Below, one piece after another: positions 12,751 through 23,400 of a DNA stretch of 64,000 nucleotides. Location of the stretch: contig VWYX01000393.1 of NCBI GenBank assembly GCA_013396525.1, forward strand, positions 186,001 to 250,000. The letters run 5' to 3'. The notes beneath the pieces were generated by a model, which made no database searches, was not told the DNA's origin, and saw nothing but the letters and a program-made list of their open reading frames with translations. A program made the position numbers and the translations under genes. This DNA comes from Chaetorhynchus papuensis. Lineage: Eukaryota > Chordata > Aves > Passeriformes > Rhipiduridae. Position 1 is the first letter of the stretch. The number at the start of each line of letters is the position of its first letter.

Positions 12751-13287
12751 AAATAGGTTGAAATTCTAAATTAGGCATGTAGCACAGATCATTATCCACA
12801 CCAAACTGTAACCAGTATCCCAAGTTAAGGGATGCTTACAGGGATAAGCCAGACCTGAATTTCTCCCTTTAAACACTAGGGTGGAATCCTGCCTCAGAGA
12901 TAAGGTCAGGCTCGAGTCCATATTCCAAAGAGATCTATTCCAGGCCCAGTGAGTAATGCTGGGTGAGAATCAAGAGAGCTAACAGGCATAATACCCTCTC
13001 CTTCTTTCAAAATTAATTCTGAAAAAAACACAACTGACATAAACAAGGGGACTCAAATCAATAAAGGGGATAAAAAAATTTAAAATTAAAACAAAATTAT
13101 TTGCAACCAGAGATAGTTTTGGTCGGCTAAGAGTGATTTTCCATGTCTGTCCCATGCTTTCTGCGAGGGCTATTTGGACTGAACTCCGGTGCGAGGGGAA
13201 GAAAAAAAAACATGATAAAAAAACCCAAACACCAGCATTGCTTGGAAGAGCAAGGAAAGCTGTTCCCGAGGAAGGGACGAGACTCAC

Positions 13288-13509
13288 CTGTGCCGGGAGG
13301 GGGCGCAGGGCCCAGCGGAGCCGGAGCCCCCCAGCCCCGGGAGCGGAGCGGCCGCCGGCGCCTCCACCTGCCGCGCTCGGCTCCTGCGCTCCCCATCGAT
13401 CCCTTCATCCCTGTTTATCCCGCACAGCTGCTCATTCATCATCTCCGATCCCACTGGGGGTTTTTTTCGCTCCGCTCGCCTGGCTCCATGTTAGCGCTCG
13501 GCTGCCTTA
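13288..13509 (-). other. Candidate first exon with short open frame, minus strand
   Basis: On the minus strand the sequence runs through the CpG island into a perfect CAG|GTGAGT donor, whose last exon base is 13288. An open frame begins with tandem ATGs at 13442-13437 in acceptable start contexts and stays open for 51 codons plus two bases to the donor. It begins MMNEQLCGINRD and then becomes rich in Arg, Ala, Pro and Gly. It hits a TGA within the intron's GTGAGT, so it makes sense only if spliced. An upstream short frame starting MEPGERSEKNPQ (first base near 13490) would end just before it. I do not recognise the protein. A purely 5'-UTR exon is an equally good reading. The upper end (transcription start) is a guess. 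Confidence 0.4.
13293..13307 (+). promoter_or_regulatory. Near-match to CTCF core
   Basis: CCGGGAGGGGGCGCA agrees with the 15-base CTCF core CCRSYAGRKGGCRSY at 13 of 15 positions. It lies five bases inside the candidate exon next to the splice donor. CTCF sites at CpG-island promoters are common, but SP/KLF factors or simple GC richness would explain it equally well. Confidence 0.35.
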
Positions 13510-13519
13510 CATGACACCA

Positions 13520-15320
13520 TGACCTACTTTATTTTTATTTTTTTTTATTTTCCTCCCTGAGAATAGCAAAGCGCTGCTTCAGTGTGGCTTGCAAGGAGGA
13601 AAGGCAAAATTAAAGAGTGCTGGCAGAGCAAACCAAGGCCCTTTTCAAAAATTCGTGGCTGTGAGAGGTTAGGCAAGGAGAGGCGAGGCCAGTCCAGGCA
13701 CTCCAGAGTGCAGAGCTGAAAGCAGGGCGATAACAGGAGGAGTAAGAGAAGGGTCTTGTGTTTTGAGTCTGAAAGACGATGCCCATAATAACTTCATGAA
13801 AAATCGGAGCCCACCTGGCTCCCACAGAGCTCAGATCAGCTGATTGAGAGGCAAGGGTAAGAAACACCATCACAGGCAGCAGCAGTGACTCAGGGAAGCA
13901 ACTGAGGGAAGACTGGCTCAGGAGACACAGGCTCATTTCTGTCCTCCCCTACAGACATCATCTAAGGAAAATGCTTAGGCCCAGAGCCTCCAAGATAATC
14001 AATTACATGCCTATATACCAGAAAAGTCAATCGGCTTAACCGTAACCCTAAGGAAATCCTGCTATCTCCACCACTTTCCAGTGCAAATTACAAATCTACA
14101 TTCCTTTGAGGATGTGGATTTTAGTCTCCATATGTCTCACTTCCCTGGTGTTTGAGAAGAGATAAAATTTCCCTAATTCTTCGAGGTGTTCTATGCAGCA
14201 GACTGTCAGGCATGCCTAATAATTCAGTGAAGAGGTACCTAAAAGAATAATCTGGAAATATCTACTCCTAAAATAGCTAGAATCCCATCTGTTCTGTGAG
14301 GCCAAATAATCCTTCAAGAATTTTTGATTCTCTCCTCCATCCAGACTTCCTTAATTCTTGAGCTTTCAAAAGCTTGCCTAGCACGATTTTAAGGGTACAT
14401 CGCTCTGGTTTACCATGACTTTCTTGAAACACAAGGATGGTTGTCCTTGGCAGGCAAGCCCAGAGCACAACAGCAGCAGGGCAAGCAGTATTAGTCTGCA
14501 CTCTAGCAAGACTGGAGAGGCAAGACAAGCTATTTCCAGTCTGGTATTTGCTTTCTTCATTGCTGGAGAGCTTGCAGGACAAACAATGTATTGCCATGCT
14601 TGCAGGTCAGGCCCAAAAGGGTCCCCATGATTTTTGCTCTTTTCCTTTCAGGACCTGGTTTGCAATGGGGCCAAGGCAGACATGGTTTGGCAAGGATGGC
14701 ATGAAGCCTGGCAGTATTCATGTGCCTTGGGATAACACTCAGTGGGAATCACTGGCAGAATTGTAACCTTGTACCAGGCAGTGAATGTCTGACCTAAGGA
14801 ATGGCTCCAGCAGCTGCAGGCATTTATATCCTCAATCTCAGAGCTTTAATCATTACAGTGCCTGCTGCTAGGGAGGAGCTAAAGACCTCTAAGGTGTAGC
14901 ACTAAGCTTTGAGAGCTTCTTATTACCAAATTTAGGACCAGACCCAACTGGACATCTGCTGGAAGTTACTGCCACTGTACTCACCAGCCACTGATGCATA
15001 AGGCTACGTTGCTGCTGTTCAGGGAAAAGGATCTTGTTTCACTCACCTCTGAATAATCCCTTGGGGTTTATTCTTGCTGAAGATGTCAGTAGCTGGGGCA
15101 GGAGCTGCTGAATGTCCAACGTGTCATATGTCACCAAAATCCAGACCCCATCTACCTCAGTGGTGTCCCAGATTCATCACTTACTCTGTGCTGTGTCCAG
15201 CTGCACCGGCCCACAGGGCTGGAGCAGGAGATGCTGCAGCTGGGAATGCTCCAAGTACTAAGCCCTGCTGGAGAGCCAGCTGCAGACTGCAGCCTCTCTG
15301 CTGTCACATACCATCCATGT
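13520..15320. other. Non-coding stretch, nothing recognised
   Basis: This lies upstream of the candidate minus-strand promoter. A T-rich patch covers 13530-13552. No repeat family, gene or motif cluster was recognised. Open frames up to 109 codons (14437-14766) have no known domains. Confidence 0.55.
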
Positions 15321-15326
15321 CTCCTT

Positions 15327-15351
15327 CATATGACCCAGAGCGGGTCATATG
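15327..15351. promoter_or_regulatory. Palindromic nuclear-receptor-like everted repeat (ER5)
   Basis: CATATGACCC at 15327-15336 and its perfect reverse complement GGGTCATATG at 15342-15351 flank the five bases AGAGC. The inner parts form TGACCC-N5-GGGTCA, two RGGTCA nuclear-receptor half-sites in everted orientation. Each arm also carries CATATG, an E-box. Everted repeats with spacers of 6-8 are known RAR, VDR or PXR-type sites, and spacer 5 is less usual. It is also a 10-bp-arm hairpin, so the symmetry may be structural or accidental. Confidence 0.4.
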
Positions 15352-15361
15352 CTAGGAGGGG

Positions 15362-15382
15362 AAAAAAAAAAAAAATAAAAAA
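15362..15382. repeat. Poly-A tract with one T interruption
   Basis: Fourteen A, one T, then six A lie immediately 3' of the everted repeat and a short G run. It is simple sequence, and no retro-element body is visible. Confidence 0.9.
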
Positions 15383-16470
15383 GAGTGCTGACAAACTGAT
15401 CTTCACTATGGAATGCATTTGTGAATAGAAAACAGGCTCCAGGGCTTACAACCTAAATGCAGATCCCAGCAGCTCCTAAAAATACATCTTAAAAAAAATA
15501 CCCCACACCTGAAAACTGCCCCTGAGTGCAGGAGACGCTGTTCCCTTCTGAGAATCTTTTTTTTTCAAAGCCCTTCTGGAACTCAGCTGCTCTGCATAAT
15601 CCCTACTTGGGGACAACACACAGCAGCCCAGTACAAGCTGCTCTCAGTTTTCCACTGCAATTAGCATAGGTGGTGTTTATCTTATTTTAGAGTGACCTGG
15701 CTCCTCTGGGGAAAGCCCTTGTCTCCAGTTCACTCAGAAAGACACAGCAGTTGCTTCTGTGCTTTCAGCACGAAGTGTCCTTGCAAATGACTGGGATGGC
15801 TGAGCAGAGGGTAAATGAGAGTCACTACCACCTAGGCACCGAGTACACAAAGGCTTACTGCTAAACACCTGCAAGCCTTCCCCAGAGGCCACAGATAAGT
15901 TTCAGTGACCTTGTCAAAGGTTCAGGGAGCTGCTTTCCAAAAGCCACAGATTCCCCGGGTTGCCCAAAACTTGCAGACAGAAGAATGAAACAATCCCCTC
16001 TCAGCTGACCCACGTGCAAAGAATAAACACAAGAGGTAACTGGCAGCGTCGAGGCACCCTGCACTCTCTCTTGGCTCAAACACATGCTCTTGGGCTTTAC
16101 AGATGTGCAGCTGGCATGCCCCAGGAGCTACTTCCCTCCTCAGACATATGTCAGCATACCTAGAGCACACCGACACAGGCATCTGAATTCAGACAAACAG
16201 GGGCTTTAGAAGCACATCTCCAACTTGTCCCCACTTACTGCACTTTGGTTCACATCACAGGGTGATCTTGGAGGGTGCAAGGGGGAATCCTTTTAGATGA
16301 AGCCAGACAGAGATGCATGCCAGAGCACACCAAACACACTCCAGACACCCACATCCAATCCTAAGGACTGGAGAGCAGAGCTAATCCAGAGGAAAACACC
16401 CCCAGAAATGCCAACTGACCTTGTGTTCTCAGTGCCATCTGATTCACTCTGCAGAGCCACTCACAGTGCT
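15383..16470. other. Non-coding stretch, nothing recognised
   Basis: Ordinary sequence with short A and T runs near 15490 and 15559. No gene or repeat family was recognised. Confidence 0.55.
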
Positions 16471-16476
16471 CAGAGA

Positions 16477-16530
16477 CACAGAATCCCGGAACACTCTGAG
16501 GTGGAAGGAACCCACCCTCAGAGCCATTCC
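16477..16530 (-). repeat. CR1 LINE 3'-end fragment, minus orientation
   Basis: The + strand reads CACAGAATCCCGGAACACTC followed by TGAGGTGGAAGGAACCCAC. This is the antisense of the CR1 3' end as found in modern birds: a CACAGAATCA-type terminal repeat, then 'ctgagttggaagggacccac'. Similarity is good for about 50 bases and then breaks off, so only the extreme 3' tail remains. CR1 insertions are typically 5'-truncated, which fits. This is the strongest single hint that the DNA is avian. Confidence 0.75.
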
Positions 16531-19500
16531 AGCTATGCTTTGCTCCCACCTGTCTGACTGCTTTCACCTGCTTCTCTTGCCTGGTGCTCCAATGATCAGC
16601 CCTCAGAGACAATCCCTCAGCCTTTATTACTTGCAATTGCAACAGCTATCCAAACGGGGCCTTCGTTTGCCCTGCCCAAGATGTCTGAATAAAACAAAAT
16701 TAATTCATTGCAGTTTTTACTGCTTCCAAATTTGCTTTCTACAGATGTTTCCCCCATTTCACCAGGAGCCATTATACTTCAGTTTCAGCTGCAGAAACCA
16801 TTAACCCATTATGAATGGGCAATACTGACCTATTTTGAAAAGCTGGTTCTAGTTCCTCTACCACAATAAACAATAGCAGCAAAGCTGCTTGGCACTAGCC
16901 ACCTTCCGAGAGGCTATTCATATTCTGGTGTTTGTGCATGGTTTACGGCAGGGATTCTGCATTGTTTATTTTCTGTTTCTCTGCAGACAGTGGCATTGTT
17001 AAACAGCATGTGTCCGAGAGAATCCACCCTCTCCATGGGATCTCCTCCCAGCTATTACAGCACTTCCCAGAAACCTACTGAGCTCTGGAATAAACAAGTC
17101 TCAATGGGGGGACTGAGCCCACACCCAAAAAATAGAGTGCCATGAAGCCTCCATAGCAATGAAAGTAACTTGGCCTTGCATGAAACCTTCCTTTTGCCTA
17201 ATGAAAACCCTGTGCTGTCACCCTTCCTAATGATGCTCTCTTGTCCCTTACAGGCAGAAGACACAATAATGGACTTTTCCTCTGATTTGCTCCAGCTATG
17301 ATATGGGCCACAAGAGATTATATTTTCCTTCTGACCCATGGGCTTGGCTACCCAAAGCATTTTGCCTTGGATAGAAAGAGCAGAGATCAACCTTTGGTAC
17401 AGCTGAGCTGGGAAGGGGGGGTGAGGAAATGGGGAATTCCTCCCAGCACTGAGAAGCCTCCCACATACTCAGTCAGTTTGGTTTTCCTCACCCATGCAAA
17501 GTTAGACCAAATGCCAGATTTGGGGTCAGGAAGGAAACCCCTCCAAGTCCAACTGCAATGACCATTATGTAATTAACTCTTGCCCTTTCCCCCCCCACCC
17601 CCCATGCAGTCTGGGGCTTGATACATCCTCAGTATCATTTAGCCATTCTCCCCTGGCAAACATCCTCACAGCAGCTCTGGAAAGCCTCTGCTGGCACTCT
17701 GCCTTGCATACATTCACTCATCTCTCATCATGTGATACAGAGATGCTCTGCAACATGTTATATTAGCAAAGGCCAGGAAGACCCTGCTAGTCTAAACATC
17801 TCATATGCAGTAAATTAGGCTTGTGGCAACTTTGATTCATTGATTCAGACAGTGCATTTCATACTCACGTTCCTACGGTTTTGGGTTTTTTGCTGGCTGG
17901 CAACAGATGTCCAACATTTCTGCTGCACAAGGGAATCACTGAGCAGTGAAGACATGGACTCATTGTAGGATCTGTAGCTGGCAGCCCACCTCTTTTCAGG
18001 GCCAGAGCAGGCCTAGACTGACAAGCAGTATCAGTGATTGTTCTCCATATGGCATGAGAGGGAAATGCTCTCAAACAGGAAGAGAAACACTCAGTCTTGC
18101 ATTTCAAAGATTTTGCCATCTGACCTCAAATCTGCTTTTTTTTTGTATTGGCTTTGAAAAGCATTCACCCATCTATCTGGGTCTTTCAACATTACCATGC
18201 TTACAAGACATGCACATTTTGCTCCTCTTCATAATTCATTCCCACTACAGTCAAGCTCACACACAGAGCAGAAACCCTTCAGAAGCACTTAACCCAGTAC
18301 TAGGTTGCATAAAAATGATAGTTCCCATATGTCCTTACAAACCCCATGCCAAACTGTATTGTGCTGTATTTACATTGTGTTAACATCTACCAAATTACCA
18401 AGCCAGCAGGAGAACATACACCCATTCACATTTCTAAACAAGGCTTATAGTCTGGGTGAGCACTAAGTTTTGTGTTTTTGTTTTTTTTAAAAAAAAGTGA
18501 TGTCTATGAAAAAAGGAGAAAATTTTAGCATAAACTTGGCCTGCAGTTTCATGCTACTTGCCAAAACTAAAACATCTGCATCCTGTGGTATCAGTCCACT
18601 TGGGGACTTTGTTAATTTAGAGGCAGCTAGAGTGCTGGATGGTATTACTACTGGGAGAGCTTCCTGTCCTCCTGACATTTCACGTGGTTCAAAAGAAAAG
18701 AATTTAAGCTACCATGACTAAATTCTCTCTTTTACATTTCAGTTTATTTTCAAGCATACAGTTCTACAAAAGAGGGAACCAGGGGTCCTTTAATACAAAC
18801 TGAGGATCTGAAACTACACTCTGGAAAGTTCCTTTCCTACCCAGGGATATTTCCTGGCTAGCAGCCTTCTGATTTTCCTGGACCTGGGCTTTCTTTATAG
18901 CTACTAGCTGATCAATCCCCATGCTTGTAATAAGAGACCCTCACCATAGTTTTTCAGATGAGGACCAAGATCACTCTCTAGGGAGACACAAAGTCAGAAG
19001 TGCCAAACAGAGCAAAGCAATGGTCTGTTAAACCTTTCCCTCCCTTACAGCAGAAAGAGAGGCAAATTAAGCTCTCGACCTCCCGCCCAGGCTCATGAAA
19101 TCTTTTCCTGACCTGACTAATTAGGCAGTAGACTGCATTTGAAGGCAAAAGACTGGGAGCTTTCCTTTTAATCAATATGGTTACAAGCAATACCTCATTG
19201 CTTACAGTTGTACACAGTAATCAGTCAGATTAATTCTAAGACCTCGGTGAGAAACACCAAGCCCCCTGGCCCAGATTTGAAGCCGAGGCTGCAGTCAGGA
19301 TACAGTAGAAGTTACCTGTCATTTAGAGGTAGGCTCTGGGTTCTGAGTGTGCAGTAGCTTCAGGGGAATTACGGTTGCCTCTTCTGGTATAAAGAGATGT
19401 TCAGCAAGATTTAGGTCACAAAGTGCATCGGTGCCCAGACCATTCAGAGCTGAACACTGGAGACCACAATGAGGAACAAACCTGAACCAGACCAGAGCTG

Positions 19501-20410
19501 GGCACAAGTAGCAAAATGGGTCACACTGGACTCTGTTGTACAGACAAGCTGCATGACCTCAGAGCACTGGTGTAACAAGAGGGTTCTCTCACTGAGCCAC
19601 TCAGGCAAGCTTTGATCATAGACTGTTTTTCTTGCTGTTTCCTCAGAAGTCACACTCTTCAGCTTCCCTCACGCAGGTCAAAGGACAGTGGCAGCTTTCA
19701 GTCTGCTCTCTAGGCCTGATCTAAATGGACATGCAGGAAAGATAAAAGATCTTCTAAAGAGTTGCTCAGATGTTCATTAAACCTGAACCACCAGTGTGGA
19801 GGGGTGGTAACAGGCCTCAATTCTTCATGCACTCACTCTAGGTATCATTGCAGATATATCAAAGTACAGATTCAAATTAACTTGTCATAGTCACAGTACC
19901 AGTTTATAGCCATTATATTGATGGCAGAAGGCAAAGCCCAACAATGTTTGGACTTCATCATATATGCCTTATTACAACTGTGTTTATTCTTCACGTTTGA
20001 GACATTTGTCAGATCTAGAACAAAAGGAACACTGATCACTACTTCCAGCCAACAAAACCAATGGAGATGATTTTCAGATATTTGTTTGAAACTACGCATG
20101 CATTTGGTAGACAATGCAAGTGAAAAGCTTTGTAGTCCGCAGCTTGGGCATAAAACCCAAGGGAATTCCTGGGTGGTCACATCCAATTCTCCAGGCAGCC
20201 ATCTAGGACAGCATTTGGGAGCATCTCTGCAAGCAAGTTCATGCTCAGGTCTTGGATTTCAACCAGGATTTTGTCCTACTTTTCTATCTGTGATGGTGAT
20301 GCTGCTGCTCTCCTACAAGTATACACTGACTATGCAGGGTGAGCAGAGGCAAGGTATGATTCAAGAAAGGATCTCATGCCTGAAGGAGGATTTAAGCATG
20401 TCTATCAATG
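16531..20410. other. Non-coding stretch, nothing recognised
   Basis: No gene or repeat family was recognised. A C-rich run at 17589-17603 (C8-A-C6) is the only striking composition. Open frames up to 145 codons (17946-18383) lack motifs and splice context. Confidence 0.55.
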
Positions 20411-23400
20411 TTTTAAAAAAAAAAAGTCACTCATTTTGTCAGGAAACCTAGTCTGCATCAAAACTTGTGGTCCTTTTGTGCTCCTTCAGGCTTGAACTGA
20501 AAAAAACATATGGTAAAATGCCCTTCATTTAATCCACACCTTTCCTTTCCCTTGTTTCTTTGAGGGAAAAGTTTAATCACTCAGAATGTGATAAAAAAGG
20601 ATTGCCACAGGAACAGGAAGGTCACGCAGATCCTGACAGCCCCTGCCATGCAGGACGGACCAGCTGTGTTTCTAAGAACAAATTCACCCACTCTGGAAGG
20701 GAGGAAGCAAGCACAAGAATTTGCCTGTGGTCCACAACTTATTTATAGCCACAACTGCAGTTAGAGCTCAGGTCTTGCTGGCCACTAGGAAAGCACAGTC
20801 TGAGCTCCAGCCATCTGTTTGAAGGTTAGGCAGCCTCCATCCCTGCCAACTCCTAAACTTTAATGAAAATAGGGTTGTTCATTTTTTTTTCTTCCATAAA
20901 GCTCCTCCCAAGCTTAGATTTAAGAGCCTAACAGTAACATTTCAAAAATGCCTCAGTGATTTGGGACCACAAGTCACAGTAATTTCATGGAGACTCTGTG
21001 GTGAAGACTGACCACTGACCAACTCCAAGTATGGAAAATTTTGGCCACCATCATTCTGAAAGATGGCAAGGAAAGGGCTCATCTCCAGAGAGACAGTGCA
21101 GCCTTTGAAAAACATTTTAGTAATTCTTTGTCATACACAGCACCAGTGCTGGAGTTGCTAGAACTCATTCCTTTGGGAAATAAATTCTTTTCCTCAAAAT
21201 GATATTTAAACTGTATAGTCATTGTTTTTGAGCACAGTTCAGGACATTCCTTTTCCCTTAGCATATATGCCTGTTTGACCTAAACCTAGGAGTTGTGAGA
21301 ACTTTGAAGGACTTCTGGTAAGTGAGCCAAACTGTATGTGAAGAAATGTAATAAACTGCTCTTGGAGTCAGGGAATGTCCACTACTTAAACTTCGCATTT
21401 CAGTTCGGGCAACAGAACATCTTAGAAAGTCCAAATTTAGCCTGGAATGTACCTGCATCTTTTGTGATGAACTTATTTTCTAATATATGAGTAGTCCAGT
21501 TCTCTTAACATATGCCCTGAAGTGGCCCTTCCTACATCATCTTAAAAAAATAAAAAGGAAAAAAACAAACAAACACTGTCTTGCCAGGCATTGGTGGGAT
21601 CTTTCAGCTGAAAGGGCCAACTGATGGGCTGTAAAATGTTGTCATTTAATTTCAGTGTAGAAGAGAAACCCCACACCTCCACCTTCCACAAAAGCTTCAG
21701 GAAAATGCTTCAAGGCCAGTATTCGCTGCTAGCAAGAGGCTTATTGCACATAACCTCCCAGGGGAGGTCTCACAAGAGGAAAGGCTCTCCAAGACAAAGA
21801 TCTTTTCCAACCAGCTGGAAAACAACATGCCGTCATTAATTTACTCAGGATACTGGGACTTTTGCAGAGCTATGCTACAGATTTGTGCAATACCTCATAT
21901 TGCAGACCTCCGGGTTCTAAGGAAAATATGAAAGAAGGGATGTGTGGGAGAAGAAGCCTAAAGTAGAGAATTCTGATTCCTGGTCTTGCATCTTGCACCC
22001 TTTATTAGGGCAGCATAGGGGAGGTCAGGACTCCCCAGCATTGTACACCTGCTGATTCCAGGGATAACTGAGCACCCAGCTGCTTCATTTTCCTGCACAT
22101 CTCCCCCTTCCTGAGAAGGTGCTTTTGTTCTCCCCCACTGTCCACCTCAGGCAGCATCTGTCAGCCTCCAGCACACAGAGGTTGTCCCTCCCCAAATCAG
22201 CTCCCTGTCCTGATGACAGAAAACACAAGGTGCTCGGTGTTCACACACCCGTTCACAGCCAAGAACAGAGCCCAGGAGCCCTGGCTGGTGATCAAAGCCC
22301 TTATCTCCCCCACATGCTTGTTATCAACAACTGACAGCATGTGATCAGATCCAGGGGTGAAAACAGACTTGCACCTGAACATGTTTGCCTATCACAACAG
22401 AACTGACTTTTCCTCCTTAGCACAAGTCTAGCCTAGACCACTACTGAACAAATTCAGTGACCTCCAAGGACCACAGGAAAAATAAGTTCTGCTAACAAAC
22501 TGTTTGAACAGTAAAGAAAAGGACTTGGTACCTCTGGGATGAAGGAAAAAAAATGCGGAATGTAAAAATGAATGGTCACAGAAGAGAGGCTTGGCAAGGA
22601 CTCCATAAGCAGCTCTAACATGTGGGAGCCATGAGTGCCTCAGATCAGAGACTCCCAGACACTCTCTTAACCCCACAAAGCATTTCAAAGCAAAGGGTAA
22701 GGTGGGGGGCAAGGCTGCATTTACTCACTGGCAGCACCCAGACTTGTGCTGGCAGAGGGGGCCAGGAAACCAAGGCAGTGGGAGAGGCCACCAGTCACGC
22801 CTCAGCAGGCAGATAGGGAGCTCCCACAGCACAACATCCACTTCCATCATGGCCTCAGCATGGCCAGGTTTGCTGCCAGGAGCAAGCAGTGACCATCAGT
22901 AAACTATCACAAAGCTGTTCTCCTCAACCTAAACCACAACCACAGTCCTTCCCCAGAGCCAGGAACACTGCAGCTTAACTTCCCTACTCACCACCACCTT
23001 GAAAAATAAGTAGGAAAACATGCCATCATCAGTTTTTCCTTTGTTGCTGGGTTGGACTTTGCCATTGCCTGTTTCTTGCTCCTCACCACCATCCTAGAAA
23101 CAGCAGATACTGAAGAGACAGAGCCAGCACCAGGGTAAGAGAAGGGCTAACACAGCCGTGGGCCCCCTAGAAAAATAAAGGACAATCACCAGGAGGATAA
23201 GCTACAAGTATTTTAACTTCCACATGCACAAACACCACATTAGAAAATATTCTGAAATCAAGAAAAAAGATTTCCTAACTTTTTATGCACTTTAAAAACT
23301 GCAAACACGTCCAAGACAGGGAAAGGTGAGTGGAGGGTCAGTCAAACACCAAAAACCCCGAGTAACTTGAACAACACATACATATTTTGGCACAAAAATT

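Larger units (their letters stand above)
13180..13510. promoter_or_regulatory. CpG island, candidate promoter (minus-strand gene)
   Basis: About two dozen CpGs lie between 13186 and 13508, in a GC-rich block flanked on both sides by AT-rich sequence nearly free of CpG. It includes GGCGC, CCGCCGG and GAGCGG clusters of the SP/KLF type. A perfect splice donor on the minus strand sits at its lower edge (exon end 13288). That is the usual geometry of a CpG-island promoter driving transcription toward lower coordinates. No TATA box at a sensible distance was seen. The gene cannot be named. It is more likely an alternative or small promoter than a major housekeeping one, because the island is short. 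Confidence 0.6.
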
